The notes beneath the pieces were generated by a model. The model worked only from the letters and a program-made list of their open reading frames with translations, was not told the origin of the DNA and did not search any database. Source: Pseudanabaena sp. FACHB-2040 (GTDB taxonomy: Bacteria; Cyanobacteriota; Cyanobacteriia; Phormidesmidales; Phormidesmidaceae). Taken from it: 64,000 nucleotides of DNA. Made by a program: the position numbers and the translations under genes. How positions within the stretch are numbered: the stretch's first letter is position 1; every line of letters begins with the position of its first letter. The DNA lies in NCBI RefSeq assembly GCF_014696715.1, contig NZ_JACJQO010000012.1, forward strand, positions 1-64,000. Reading direction: 5' to 3'. This document shows positions 43,294 through 54,100 of the stretch, piece after piece.

Positions 43294-43725
43294 CTATCGA
43301 CCCACTCTGCTATCGAGTTCATTCAATTCAGTTTGAAACTGCTGCATAGACTCAATCAGCAGATCAACTTCAGCTTGGTTAGCTGCCTGTCGTTCCTGAA
43401 CAAAGCCTGACACTGCGTCTAAACAGGCGTTCATCCCAGCGGCAAATTCGTAGCGCGTAACCGGCTGATCGCCGCGAAACGTGCCGTCGGGGTAACCTGC
43501 CAGACAGCCATAGTTCTGCACGAGGCTCTGAATGGCCTGATAGGCCCAGGCATCGGGGGAGAGGTCAGAGAATACCGGCGTTTCTAGATTGGTTTGGGAG
43601 AGCTGCACCTCAGACAGCTCAGAAGCCCTTACCCAGCTTTGAGGCATGGCCGCCAGAGATAATCCGGCAATACCCAAAACAGTAACAACTTGACTAAAAA
43701 CTGTGTGACGGTTGAAGCGTGTCAT
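43294..43725 (-). CDS. Short SLH protein, probable N-terminal fragment of an OprB-type porin
   Basis: This 143-residue protein has a signal peptide (QVVTVLGIAGLSLAAMP), an SLH domain (FSDLSPDAWAYQAIQSLVQNYGCLAGYPDGTFRGDQPVTRYEFAAGMNACLD), and the start of a coiled-coil (EVDLLIESMQQFQTELNELDSRVGR) that stops at TAG. This is exactly the N-terminal order of cyanobacterial SLH-OprB porins, but the following beta-barrel of about 350 residues is absent; the frame ends 67 bp before the thrS 3' end. Either a truncated porin or a stand-alone SLH protein. Confidence 0.7.
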   Translation of the reverse strand: MTRFNRHTVFSQVVTVLGIAGLSLAAMPQSWVRASELSEVQLSQTNLETPVFSDLSPDAWAYQAIQSLVQNYGCLAGYPDGTFRGDQPVTRYEFAAGMNACLDAVSGFVQERQAANQAEVDLLIESMQQFQTELNELDSRVGR

Positions 43726-43882
43726 AAGTCAATATAAAGGAGCTCAAATGCTCTAACAGCTGTGACCAGAAAGAAGAATCTAAAGTTCGTCGGAGGCAAG
43801 GTTCTAGAAAAATGGTAGTATTCCTTTCGCCTCAGTCGCTGCGCTGGTGGACAGTTTGCTGCATTGCCCTGGAGAACCTGCC

Positions 43883-44806
43883 TTGCCCAACTCTGTAAAG
43901 GTGACTGTTCCTGCAACCACAGCCAATATCGGCCCTGGGTTTGACTGTTTGGGAGCGGCGCTGACGCTCTATAACCAGTTTCAGTTCACACTCCTAGAGG
44001 CCCCTGCCGGCACTGTCAAAGTGGATGTGACAGGAACCGAAGCAGGACGGGTTACGACCGACAGCAGTAATTTGGCCTATAAAGCCTTTGTCCAAGCCTA
44101 TGAAAAGCTGCAGCAGCCCGTTCCTGCCTTAAATATCGCGATTCAGCTAGGAGTGCCCTTGGCTCGGGGTTTGGGCAGTTCTTCTACGGCTATTGTAGGC
44201 GGATTGCTGGGGGCCAATCACTTAGCCGGACAGCCCTTCAGTCCGGCGGATCTAGTGGCATTGGCCACTGAGATCGAAGGCCATCCCGACAATGTTGTCC
44301 CGGCGTTGGTCGGCGGCTGCCAACTGGCTGCCGCCAGTGAGTCAGGTCAGTGGATTTTGAGTGAAGTGCCTTGGCACCCAGATATTGTGCCTGTAGTGGC
44401 AATCCCTGATTTTGAGCTGTCTACCGAAGCGGCTAGGAGCGTGTTGCCTCAGTCCTACAGTCGGGCAGACGCGATTTTTAACATGGCTCACTTGGGTTTA
44501 TTGCTGCGGGGACTGGCAACAGGCGATGGGGCATGGTTGAGGGAGGCGCTGTGCGATCGCATCCACCAGCCCTACCGCAAGGCGCTCATTCCTGGCTATG
44601 ACAAGGTAACGGCGGCAGCTCTAGCGGCAGGGGCTCACGGTCTGGTGATCAGCGGCGCAGGCCCAACCTTATTAGCTCTCACCCCCCCAGATCAAGCTGC
44701 AGCGGTTCAACAAACTATGCAGGCTGCGTGGACAGCGGCCCCTGCAGCGGTGAGCGTTCACATTCTGGCCTTAGATACTGCTGGGGCGCGGGTAGAACAC
44801 CTTTGA
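43883..44806 (+). CDS. thrB: Homoserine kinase
   Basis: GHMP kinase that phosphorylates homoserine for threonine synthesis. 307 residues: [26 protein letters not shown] at the N-terminus, the ATP-binding [16 protein letters not shown], the [14 protein letters not shown] block, and [10 protein letters not shown] near the end. The start chosen is the TTG at 43883, which has GGAG 8 bases upstream; an in-frame GTG at 43847 would add 12 residues. It is 157 bp downstream of the divergent SLH fragment and carries a terminator at 44825. Confidence 0.94.
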   Translation: MPNSVKVTVPATTANIGPGFDCLGAALTLYNQFQFTLLEAPAGTVKVDVTGTEAGRVTTDSSNLAYKAFVQAYEKLQQPVPALNIAIQLGVPLARGLGSSSTAIVGGLLGANHLAGQPFSPADLVALATEIEGHPDNVVPALVGGCQLAAASESGQWILSEVPWHPDIVPVVAIPDFELSTEAARSVLPQSYSRADAIFNMAHLGLLLRGLATGDGAWLREALCDRIHQPYRKALIPGYDKVTAAALAAGAHGLVISGAGPTLLALTPPDQAAAVQQTMQAAWTAAPAAVSVHILALDTAGARVEHL

Positions 44807-45392
44807 GCTGGGAGCTTTAGGGAGGAAGGGGAGTGGGAGTTGCGATCGCACCCACTCCCCTTCTCGCGTGTTAAAAGTCCGTTTCGAAGGGCTTTAGCTA
44901 ACCCTTGAGTCAACTTGAGGTCATTTAGACCAAATTCCTCCCAGGCGAAAATCCAGCTGTGGACAGCTTCGTATTGAGCAGCACAAATGCGAGCAAAGGC
45001 TCCGGTTGTCTCATCTGAATGAGTTGTGTGGGAAATGGTGAAACTTTTTACGTCAAATTAATCGGCGTGAAATTTCTCAAGATTTCCGTATTTATGACTT
45101 ATCAAAAGTTAATGAAGTTTTCTATACTAGAAGCGGGCGCACTGAAATTAAGTATTTCTGCCCACTGCGAACACCTCCGGTTAGTACGCCTAGTCGTAAT
45201 CACCTCCGAGGCTACGACATCACGTGATAGATTCCTTCGACCTGATCCGCCTGGGTAGGCCGCTGTGAACCCCAAACGAAATGCCCCTCTGATGCCGCCA
45301 TCCCAGGGTCATGTGTCCGCCTCAAGCTAGACCACTGCCTAAACCGGAACATCAGATACGCTGCTGTTCTTTTGGAATTCACGTGATTTGTG
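44807..45392. other. Intergenic region between thrB and ndhD
   Basis: 586 bp. Besides the hairpin at 44825-44863, the minus strand from 45055 to about 44860 has a stop-free protein-like frame (GAFARICAAQYEAVHSWIF, WEEFGLNDLKLTQGLAKALR) without a start codon, possibly a gene remnant. The rest is the upstream region of ndhD and shows no clear gene. Confidence 0.4.
44825..44863. terminator. Hairpin terminator after thrB with a HIP1 loop
   Basis: GAAGGGGAGTGGG and CCCACTCCCCTTC form a 13-bp stem; the loop contains GCGATCGC (HIP1). The T tract is weak (TTCTC), so it may be a terminator or a processing hairpin. Confidence 0.65.
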
Positions 45393-47003
45393 ATGATTAG
45401 CGAACAGTTTCCGTGGCTAACGGCCCTTGTTCTACTGCCCATCCTGGCCATTCTGCCCATTCCAGTTCTGCCAGATCGGAACGGCCAAACACTTCGCTGG
45501 TATGCCCTAGGGATTGGCTTTATCGAATTCGCCCTCATTCTCTATGCATTTATCCGGTTCTACGATCTCAACACCAGCGGTCTGCAGCTAGTTGAAACCT
45601 ACTCCTGGGTTCCCCAAATTGGTCTTAGCTGGGCGCTAGCGGTCGATGGTCTATCAATGCCCCTGGTTGTTCTCAGCGGCCTTATAAGCGCACTGGCCAT
45701 TCTTGCCTCCTGGAACATTACCCGTAGGCGAAGACTCTACTTCAGCCTGCTGCTGCTCATGCTCAGTGCCCAGGTTGGCGTGTTTCTAGCCCAGGACATG
45801 CTCCTCTTCTTCCTAATGTGGGAGCTGGAACTGGTGCCAGTTTACCTACTGATTTCTATTTGGGGTGGTCAAAAACGCCTCTATGCCGCGACCAAATTTA
45901 TCCTTTATACGGCGATTGGTTCCGTCTTCATTTTGGTGGCAGCCCTGGCAATGGCCTTTTACGGCGACCAGGTCACCTTTAACTTAAGTGAACTGGCGCT
46001 AAAAGACTATTCTTTAACCTTCCAGCTGCTGGTCTATGCCGCGCTGTTTATTGCATTTGCCGTCAAACTTCCAGTCTTTCCCCTGCACACTTGGCTGCCC
46101 GATGCCCATAGTGAAGCACCCGCTCCTGTATCCATGATTCTGGCCGGTGTGCTGCTGAAGATGGCTGGTTACGGCCTTATTCGCATGAATATCGAGATGC
46201 TGCCCGATGCCCATATCTACTTTGCCCCGGTGCTGGCAGTCTTGGGCGTCATCAACATTCTCTACGCTTCCCTCACGGCCCTGGGTCAAGATAATCTGAA
46301 GCGCCGGATGGCCTACTCCTCTGTAGCTCATATGGGGTTTGTGCTAATTGGCTGCGCTGCCTTTACAACCCTGGGCATGAGCGGCGCAGTGCTGCAGATG
46401 ATTTCCCATGGTCTAATTGCGGCTGTGATGTTCTTCTTATCCGGGGTTGCCTACGAGCGCACCCATACCCTCGACATGAATGCAATGGGCGGCATGGCCC
46501 GCAAAATGCCAACCACATTTGCCCTGTTCACAGCAGGCTCAATGGCATCATTGGCCCTACCAGGCATGAGCGGTTTTGTCAGCGAGCTGGCTGTTTTCCT
46601 GGGAATGGCGACCAGCGATGCCTACAGCTCTGGCTTCAAGGCGGCCGTGATCATTCTGGCTGCTGTTGGAGTTGTGCTGTCACCCATTTACCTGCTGTCC
46701 ATGCTGCGCCGGATGTTCTACGGTGCGCCGGGAGAAGTCCTCAGCAAAGTTACCAATATTATCGACATCCGGCCTCGTGAAGCATTTGTTGCGCTCTGTC
46801 TATTGGTCCCCATCATTGGGATTGGCCTCTATCCTAAGCTGGCAACCCAGATCTACGATGCCAAAGCCGTTGCGGTGTCTGCTCGGGTGCAAGATACCCT
46901 GCTGGTAGCAGAGCAACCCACCGGCCTCTATGCCCATGTCTTGACGGCTCCCGAACTGACAGCCACTAACCCCGAAGCTCTAGCAAGTTCAGTAGTTGAC
47001 TAG
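45393..47003 (+). CDS. ndhD: NAD(P)H-quinone oxidoreductase chain 4
   Basis: Proton-pumping membrane subunit of NDH-1 in thylakoids, used in respiration and cyclic electron flow. 536 residues with about 14 membrane helices. Family blocks: [65 protein letters not shown], and [14 protein letters not shown]. The motifs fit NdhD1/D2, not the CO2-uptake NdhD3/D4, but this is not certain. Start 45393 is the second ATG of GTGATGATT; 45390 GTG is possible. Confidence 0.94.
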   Translation: MISEQFPWLTALVLLPILAILPIPVLPDRNGQTLRWYALGIGFIEFALILYAFIRFYDLNTSGLQLVETYSWVPQIGLSWALAVDGLSMPLVVLSGLISALAILASWNITRRRRLYFSLLLLMLSAQVGVFLAQDMLLFFLMWELELVPVYLLISIWGGQKRLYAATKFILYTAIGSVFILVAALAMAFYGDQVTFNLSELALKDYSLTFQLLVYAALFIAFAVKLPVFPLHTWLPDAHSEAPAPVSMILAGVLLKMAGYGLIRMNIEMLPDAHIYFAPVLAVLGVINILYASLTALGQDNLKRRMAYSSVAHMGFVLIGCAAFTTLGMSGAVLQMISHGLIAAVMFFLSGVAYERTHTLDMNAMGGMARKMPTTFALFTAGSMASLALPGMSGFVSELAVFLGMATSDAYSSGFKAAVIILAAVGVVLSPIYLLSMLRRMFYGAPGEVLSKVTNIIDIRPREAFVALCLLVPIIGIGLYPKLATQIYDAKAVAVSARVQDTLLVAEQPTGLYAHVLTAPELTATNPEALASSVVD

Positions 47004-47054
47004 GTCAGCACCTCAGTCAGCAGGTTAACTGCACAAGACTCAATATTAAGTATC

Positions 47055-47088
47055 AAGGGTCAGGCTTTTGAAGAAGGTCTGACCCTTT
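47055..47088 (+). terminator. Rho-independent terminator after ndhD
   Basis: AAGGGTCAG and CTGACCCTT form a 9-bp stem with a 16-base loop followed by TTTA, 52 bp after ndhD. The remaining sequence to 47355 shows nothing else clear. Confidence 0.72.
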
Positions 47089-47355
47089 AACTATAGAAAC
47101 TTGTACCTAGCATCTATGTGATCGGAAGCCAATCTTTGACCTCGTGCCCGGTTAGAGAGCCTGCCGCAATCAATAATCTACTACGGTTTCCCTCAATACC
47201 TTCTGCTGACAACCGTAATTGTACGCTTGAGGTCGCCCAGTGCCTATGACGCTTTCGGTAGTGTCTCTCTAGGCGGTTCGTTCGAAATTTAGAAAGATAA
47301 AACAGTAGAAGACATCATCTACTGCTTCTAAAACATCTACGTGCATTTCATTGCC

Positions 47356-47499
47356 ATGACTAAGACCAAGCAGTGTCCTGACTGCCGCAGCAGCCGACTT
47401 CAGCGTATTGGAGTGTCTGGCATCAAAAAGTGTTCCGAATGTGGCTCTTTTGTGGATCTCCGCAAAAAAGGCTGGCTCAAGCGGCTGATCTCTGCTTAA
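47356..47499 (+). CDS. 47-residue zinc-ribbon protein
   Basis: A small frame encodes CPDCRSSRLQRIGVSGIKKCSECG followed by a Lys/Arg-rich tail (RKKGWLKRLISA). Four cysteines in CxxC pairs 17 residues apart fit a zinc ribbon. It sits between ndhD and a sulfite-oxidase-like gene. It is too short for most ORF callers. A larger antisense ORF (47269-47622) overlaps it but is a shadow. Function unknown; possibly RNA- or protein-binding (inference). Confidence 0.6.
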   Translation: MTKTKQCPDCRSSRLQRIGVSGIKKCSECGSFVDLRKKGWLKRLISA

Positions 47500-47668
47500 A
47501 TGCCAGTCCGGTCTGCCCGAGTTGCGAAAGAATGGTTTAGGCTGATAGCAGAACAGCCTATGACCGTCTCCAGAGTGCGCTATTTCCTTTTGGTAGAGGT
47601 TACATATAGCCTCCTCCAACAACGCACCTGAAGCATGCCTTTCATCGTTGCACCTCTAGTAGACAGCC

Positions 47669-48262
47669 ATGAAATTCTTCAATAAGCCAGGACCCGAGTT
47701 GGCAGATCGAGTACCCCCTGGGCAGCACCTCGCAAACGGATTTCCGGTACTCACTTATGGAGAAACGCCTCAAGTTGCAACCGCTACTTGGGAGCTGAAG
47801 GTCTGGGGCTTAGCAGCACCTAAAACCTTGACCTGGGCCGACTTTATAGCCTTGCCTCAATCTGACTTTACTGCCGATTTTCACTGCGTTACAACCTGGT
47901 CTAAGCTAGACGTGAAATGGCAGGGCACCAAAGTTACAGATTTCATGCAGGCTATCGAGGTTGATGCTAAAGCTGCCTACGTTATGCTCCACTGCTATGG
48001 TGGGTACACCACTAACCTGGCGCTGCCTGACTTTATTCGAGAAGCTAACTTTTTTGCTCATACCCTAGCAGGTGAGCCGCTACCAGCTGAACATGGAGGT
48101 CCCCTGCGGTTGGTGGTGCCCCACCTTTATGCCTGGAAAAGTGCCAAGTGGATTAACGGTCTAGAGTTTTTAGAAGAACAAGAACTTGGCTTTTGGGAGC
48201 GCAATGGCTATCACGAGCGAGGTGAGCCTTGGGCTGAAGAACGCTACAGCAGCCTCTACTAA
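47669..48262 (+). CDS. Sulfite-oxidase-like molybdopterin oxidoreductase
   Basis: This 197-residue protein has the single-domain oxidoreductase molybdopterin-binding fold (SUOX/YuiH type). DFHCVTTWSKLDVKWQG holds the cysteine that would coordinate molybdenum, followed by LHCYGGYTTNLALPDF, HGGPLRLVVPHLYAWKSAKWI and FWERNGYHERGEPW. No signal peptide, so cytoplasmic. Partner and substrate unknown; the family reduces or oxidises S/N-oxides. Reads as a complete gene. Confidence 0.9.
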   Translation: MKFFNKPGPELADRVPPGQHLANGFPVLTYGETPQVATATWELKVWGLAAPKTLTWADFIALPQSDFTADFHCVTTWSKLDVKWQGTKVTDFMQAIEVDAKAAYVMLHCYGGYTTNLALPDFIREANFFAHTLAGEPLPAEHGGPLRLVVPHLYAWKSAKWINGLEFLEEQELGFWERNGYHERGEPWAEERYSSLY

Positions 48263-48391
48263 CGCATTGATTGCAGCCCAACCAGTCAAGTTGAGGCTGA
48301 TGGCTAGTCGGGCAATAGGGGAATATTGTTAAGAGAACCCAAGCCAGCCCGACCAGCCTGGCTCGGGTTTCCCCTCTCTCTGGGTATTCCC

Positions 48392-49156
48392 ATGCAAGAC
48401 AGCGATCCTATCTATGTCTCCTTGCCGGTTGCCGCTAAGCAGTGGCTAGAGAGCCTGCCTTGGGAACAACGGCGCTATGTGCTGTCCCTCTGCCACATTA
48501 TGTGTGCGACTCCGCCGGAGGTGCAGGCTGAATTTTTGGACGACTACACCGCAGATGGGTTAGTATCTCGCATTCTTCAAGACAAGGAAACTCAGCAGCG
48601 AGTTAACAGCTATCTACAGCGATTTCATATTGACCTGATTTTGACGGAAACCGTTCTTCGGCGCTATATTCGCCAGTTCTATATTCATTCAGCCCAAGAC
48701 ACTCGGCAACAGCCTGGCTTGTATCTTGAATCGGCGCTTAAGCTAGTAGCTAGCAGCAAAGAGCGAAACAGCGTTTTCAACTATATTTTGGGATTTGAGC
48801 TGATCAAGCTCATGTTTCAGATGAGCTGGTCCCAGCATGAGCGGCTATACCGGCTGCAGGTCAACCAAGAAGACTTCATCCGCGCCTTTATCAAGCCTAT
48901 TCAGTACGCTCACCGGCTTAATAGCGTGATTGTGCCTAGGGACGAGGGTCAGTTTTTTGCTCGGCGAGACTACTTTGTGCAGAGACCTGACCTGCAGGGC
49001 AGACGATTGATTGAACTGGTGATCGCCACTTTTACAACCTCAGCTGTGACCAGCTTGGGGCTCTCGATCATCTGTCATCCCAAGTCGTTTCAGTTTGAAT
49101 ACGACGTTATCTTTGCCCCTGAACCTCAAGAAGCTATTTTTAATCAGGTAATCTAG
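48392..49156 (+). CDS. Conserved cyanobacterial protein, unknown
   Basis: This 254-residue soluble protein (LPVAAKQWLESLPWEQRRYVLSLCHIMC, LQRFHIDLILTETVLRRYIRQFYIHSAQDTRQ, VASSKERNSVFNYILGFELIKLMFQMSWSQHERLYRL) recurs in cyanobacteria and is sometimes labelled cobyrinic acid diamide synthase in databases, but I see none of that enzyme's motifs (no P-loop). Start 48392 gives a normal beginning; the frame extends upstream to a TTG at 48326. Function not inferable. Confidence 0.7.
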   Translation: MQDSDPIYVSLPVAAKQWLESLPWEQRRYVLSLCHIMCATPPEVQAEFLDDYTADGLVSRILQDKETQQRVNSYLQRFHIDLILTETVLRRYIRQFYIHSAQDTRQQPGLYLESALKLVASSKERNSVFNYILGFELIKLMFQMSWSQHERLYRLQVNQEDFIRAFIKPIQYAHRLNSVIVPRDEGQFFARRDYFVQRPDLQGRRLIELVIATFTTSAVTSLGLSIICHPKSFQFEYDVIFAPEPQEAIFNQVI

Positions 49157-49169
49157 TTGATTAGGTGAT

Positions 49170-50903
49170 TTAGGGTCGTTGCCACTCGGCAATGTTCCAG
49201 GTATGGAGATCCCAGGGCGTGAGGTCGATGCCGACTAGCTGATTGCTGACCCCAGCCGCATCGGCGCGATGAACTACCGGCAGAACGACTGCTTCGTTGA
49301 CTAACAAGTCATTCATTTGGATAAAAATTTGCTGTCGCCGCTCTGGATTAAGCTCTCGATTAGACTGTTCCCAGAGGGCATCGTAGGCAGGATTGCAGTA
49401 GCGGGCGTAGTTTTGCTTAGACCAGCTATTGGCTTTTTGAGTAATTTCATCACAGGTGTAGGTTTTCATGTAGGCTCCTGGGTCGGGGTTAGTGTTGCCA
49501 GTTGCCAACATTTGCAGGTCAGCCTGAAACCGCTCTACAGTCTCCGAGTTTGCCGGATCGCCTGAGAAGTAGACGGAGGCGTCGATACTCTTCAGCTCAA
49601 CTCTTATGCCGATAGCTTCTAGAGATTGTTTAATGATTTCCTGAGTCTTTTGCCGCAGCGGGTTGACTGAAGTTTGAAAAACGACTGTCATTTCAATGCC
49701 TTCTTTGTCGCGGGTACCGTTGTTGTTGGTGTCTACCCAGCCGGCTTGGTCGAGCAAGGTCTGTGCCTGATCCAGGCTGTAGGTATAGGTAGTGTTGCTA
49801 GAGTTAAAGGGCTCGGGTGCTACCAGAAAGTTGGTTGTGGCTCTGCCGGTGCTCCCATAAAGCCGCTCGGTAATCGTTTCTCGGTCAATAGCCAGGTTAA
49901 GGGCTTGCCTAACTTGCGGATCTACTAGGAAAGGATGGGGAAATTGCAGACTGGAGCGCTCCCCATCAGGGGTTGCCTGGTTAGGATCTGTAAAGTTGAG
50001 GATGACTCGCTCAACCAGCGAGCCAAAGCTGGTAACTACCTCTCCCCGGCCTGCCGCTTCCAACTGCTGCAGCACCGGCGCTTCCACTTGTAGGTTGTAG
50101 GCAAAGTCGGCATCTCCTGTTTGCAGGACAGCGCGGGCTGCAGAGGTGGCGTCTCCGCCGCCCTTGAGCTCAATGCGCTTGAAGGCAAGGCTGTCGGCTG
50201 CCCGGTAGTTGGGGTTGGGCTCGTAGACAACCACATCTCCAGGGCGAAACTCAGCGACTCGGTAAGGGCCGGTGCCAACCGGCATGCGGTTAGCTGGAGC
50301 TTCTCGGCCATTGGCCCCAGCGTAGTCTTGAAATAGATGCTGGGGCAAAATCATCCCCTCAGTGCCGGTGAAAACAAGGTACCAGGCGGGGTTAGGTTCT
50401 TTAAAGATGATTTGGACAGTGGTGTTGTCGAGCGCTTCTACCCGTTCGATGCTTTCGTAGGTACCGGCAGTGGTAGAACCGACCTCAGGATTGGTAATAA
50501 ATTCGTAGGTGAAGACGACATCATTGGCTGTGAAGGGAGTGCCATCGGACCATTGGAGCCCTTCCTTGAGCTGCCAAGTTACCGATCGGCCGTCGGCAGC
50601 AACGCCACCATTCTCCAAACTGGGTTCTTCAGCTGCTAAAAATAGAACCATTTCCCCTTGGGCGTTGAAGCTGGCTAGGGGTTCTAGAGTGATGCGGCTG
50701 GCCTCAGAGTCTTTAAACCCGCTAGAGAAGTGAGGGTTTAGGATGGTTGGGGCCTGCCAGTAAAGTAGCCGTAAGGTGTCGCTAGCTACAGCTTCCTCAC
50801 GACTGACTGAAGCTGCTTCGGTTTGAACTGAATTGGGGCTAGATCGGCAGCTGCTGAGCAGTAGTAAGCACAGTAGGGGGAGAATGGCGTATCGGGAAGC
50901 CAT
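49170..50903 (-). CDS. Peptide/oligopeptide-binding lipoprotein of an ABC transporter
   Basis: This 577-residue SBP_bac_5 protein has a lipoprotein signal peptide with lipobox LLSSC (modified Cys near residue 19). Motifs include ITLEPLASFNAQGEMVLFLAAEEP, LKEGLQWSDGTPFTANDVVFTYE, GTGPYRVAEF, QALNLAIDRETI. The anchored protein would deliver peptides or nickel to a permease, but no permease genes are adjacent, so it is an orphan binding protein. Start 50903 gives MASRYAIL; an in-frame TTG at 50924 adds seven residues. Confidence 0.9.
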   Translation of the reverse strand: MASRYAILPLLCLLLLSSCRSSPNSVQTEAASVSREEAVASDTLRLLYWQAPTILNPHFSSGFKDSEASRITLEPLASFNAQGEMVLFLAAEEPSLENGGVAADGRSVTWQLKEGLQWSDGTPFTANDVVFTYEFITNPEVGSTTAGTYESIERVEALDNTTVQIIFKEPNPAWYLVFTGTEGMILPQHLFQDYAGANGREAPANRMPVGTGPYRVAEFRPGDVVVYEPNPNYRAADSLAFKRIELKGGGDATSAARAVLQTGDADFAYNLQVEAPVLQQLEAAGRGEVVTSFGSLVERVILNFTDPNQATPDGERSSLQFPHPFLVDPQVRQALNLAIDRETITERLYGSTGRATTNFLVAPEPFNSSNTTYTYSLDQAQTLLDQAGWVDTNNNGTRDKEGIEMTVVFQTSVNPLRQKTQEIIKQSLEAIGIRVELKSIDASVYFSGDPANSETVERFQADLQMLATGNTNPDPGAYMKTYTCDEITQKANSWSKQNYARYCNPAYDALWEQSNRELNPERRQQIFIQMNDLLVNEAVVLPVVHRADAAGVSNQLVGIDLTPWDLHTWNIAEWQRP

Positions 50904-51121
50904 AAGTTTTTTGTATTTAGGCAATTGTTCAAAGATATTGTGTAGCCCCTAGCTTAGCGGGCCTGAGTTCATAGAATGGTTCACTTGTAGTGCCTTTGTA
51001 GAGCCTTACTGGTTTAAGTACCCAAGATATTCCAAGGTTCGGCGAAGGTTCGGCAACAACTCTTACCTTTGCAAGATTGGGACATTGGAGGACTTTGGCT
51101 ATTTTGGAAGAGAAAACATTC

Positions 51122-54100
51122 ATGTTTGGCGGAATGACCTTAAAAGATGACCCCCTGTGGTTTAAGAGCGCCATTATCTATGAAGTACCGGTTAGAGCCT
51201 TTGCAGACAGTAATGGGGACGGTATCGGCGACTTTCGAGGCTTGACAGAAAGGCTGGACTATCTGCAGGAGCTGGGGGTCACGGCGGTTTGGGTACTTCC
51301 CTTTTTCCCGTCGCCACTGCGGGATGATGGCTACGATATCGCAGATTATACTGAAGTCAACCCAATCTACGGCACCCTAGGAGACTTTAAGGAGTTCCTA
51401 ACCGCTGCTCACCAGCGGGATATCCGAGTGATTATTGAGCTAATCATTAATCACACGTCTGACCAACACCCGTGGTTTCAACGTGCTCGGCGGGCACCAA
51501 TAGGCAGCCCTGAACGAGATTTTTATGTCTGGAGCGATACACCAGAGAAATATAAAGAGACTCGAATCATCTTTCAGGATTTTGAGACCTCGAACTGGAC
51601 CTGGGATCCGGTGGGGCAAGCCTATTACTGGCACCGCTTCTATCACCATCAGCCTGACTTGAATTACGACAATCCGGCGGTTCAAAAGGCTGTATTTGAG
51701 GTGATGGACTTTTGGCTGGATCTGGGCGTGGATGGCCTCAGAATGGATGCAGTCCCTTACTTATACGAGCGAGAAGGAACTAACTGTGAGAACCTGCCTG
51801 AAACCCATGCCTTTCTGAAGCAGCTACGGGCCTACGTGGATGAAAAGTATCCTAATCGGATGCTGCTAGCGGAGGCTAACCAGTGGCCAGAAGACGCTGC
51901 TGCCTACTATGGCGATGGCGATGAGTGCCACATGAATTTCCATTTTCCGCTGATGCCCCGACTCTTCATGGCGCTGCGGATGGAGGATAACTTCCCAATT
52001 CACGATATTTTGCAGCAGACTCCGGCGATTCCTGACAACTGCCAGTGGGGCCTGTTTCTGCGGAACCACGATGAGCTGACGCTGGAAATGGTCACGGATG
52101 AGGACCGGGACTATATGTACCGGGTCTATGCCCATGACCCAGAGATGCGGGTGAACCTGGGGATTCGCCGTCGTTTGGCCCCGCTGCTGGAGAACGATCG
52201 CAGACAAATTGAGCTGCTCAACAGTCTGCTGCTGGCGCTGCCGGGCACCCCAGTTTTGTATTACGGGGACGAGATCGGCATGGGCGACAACGTCTATGTG
52301 GGCGATCGCAACGGGGTGCGCACGCCGATGCAGTGGACTCCTGACCGTAACGCTGGATTTAGCCGGGCCAATCCCCACCGCCTTTATCTGCCGCTGATTG
52401 TAGATTCGGAGTACCACTACAACACGGTAAATGTGGAGGCGCAGCGGGCTAACCCCAACTCGCTGTTGAACTGGATGAAGCGGCTGATCTCTACCCGCAA
52501 GCGCTATCAGGCGTTGGGGCAGGGCGATTTTCAAATGCTGCACCCAGATAACCGTAAGGTGCTGGCCTTTACCCGTACCCATGAAGATGAGCAGATTTTG
52601 GTGGTGGCTAACCTGTCTCGCTTTGTGCAGACGGTGCAGCTCGATTTGCTTGGGTTTAAGGGTCGGGTGCCGGTTGAGATCTTTGGCCGCACAGAGTTTC
52701 CGGCGATTGAGGAGCAGCCCTACTTCCTTAGCCTTGGGCCTTATGCATTCTACTGGTTTACTCTGAAGCTACAGCCCAGCCAGATGCAGCTTCAGCCGCA
52801 GATCGATCTGCCCACGCTGACAGTGGCAGATCCTTGGTCAACGGTGCTGCAGCAGCCGGCACTGCGGGAGCGGCTAGAGGCGCTGTTGCCAGACTACCTG
52901 CTGCGCAACAACTGGCTACCGAAGGGACGGCACATTGCCCGTACCGCCCAAATTATTGAGGTCATTCCTCTGCCCCACGATGGCCGAGAGGCTCAGCTAC
53001 TGGCGCTGCGGGTTGAGTATACCCAGGGCGATCCGGATATTTACCTGCTGGCTCTAACCCAGGCTGAAGGGGAACAGGCACTGCATTTGCTGACTGAAAA
53101 TCCCCAGGCAGTTGTAGCCCGTCTGCGCCGACCAGGCAACGATGAGGTGGCGGTGCTGGTGGATGCGATCGCAGACAAATCCTTCCTCATGGGGCTGCTC
53201 GACACCATTGCCCATAACCGCACCTATCGAGGCAAAACCGGTGAGCTAGTTGCCCACGCCACCGAGCTGTTTGAAGCCTTTGGCGGCAGTAGCTTGCAGG
53301 GAGAGCCGCTGTTGCTCAAGGGCGAGTTTAATAACACCTCCATCATCTACTCCGGCGAGGTGGTAAAGGAAGGGATAATGCCCCAGCTGATTTTAAAGCT
53401 ATTCCGCAAAGCCGGAGAGGGTACCAACCCAGACCTGGAAATCCGTCGATTCTTAGATCAGCAGCGCTTCGAGCACATTACCTCAGTGGCAGGCTGCCTG
53501 GAGTACCGCCGTCCTAAGGAAGAACCCACGACTGTCGGGATCTTGCAGCAGTATGTGCCCGATGCTCAAAGCGCTTGGGAGTACTCCTTAGACAGCCTAC
53601 GCAGCTTCTTTGATCAGGTGGCGGTGCAGCAGGCTGATTTGATGGCTGTGCCGGTGCCGCAGGGATCTCTGTTGTCTTTACGGAGCGTCTTTGACCTAGC
53701 TCTCGATAGCGAGATACCCCTGGGCAGTGAAGCTGGGCCATTTCCCCTGTCCTCTAATCTGGTGCCCACCTCAGCCGCAGATGTGCCCACAGTTAAGGCA
53801 TTTATTTCCCATGCCATTGGTTCCTACCTAGCTAATGTGCAGCTCTTAGGTCAGCGCACAGCGGAACTGCACCTGGCCTTGACCTCAGATCCCAAAAATC
53901 CTGATTTTGCCCCAGAACCGTTTACGACCTTTTACCAGCGTTCGATCTATCAATACGATCGCAACATCGCAGGCCGGGTCTTTTTGCTGCTGAAGGAGCG
54001 AATGCCTTTGCTTCCAGAGGATGCTAAGCCATTGGCCCAAAGGGTTTTGAGCCTACAGCAGGATCTTTTAGAGCACTTCCGCCGAGTGCTAGATCTCAAA

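Noticed and set aside
45019-45258. 79-residue plus-strand ORF upstream of ndhD
   Set aside because: No ribosome site, no family, and composition unlike the neighbouring genes.
47269-47622. 117-residue antisense ORF
   Set aside because: It overlaps the zinc-ribbon frame and shows no domain or start signal.
48392-49156. Cobyrinic acid a,c-diamide synthase
   Set aside because: The label is used for similar cyanobacterial proteins, but no P-loop or glutamine-amidotransferase motif is visible.
51866-52582. 238-residue antisense ORF inside treS
   Set aside because: Lies opposite a clear GH13 domain; typical of GC-rich codon shadows.
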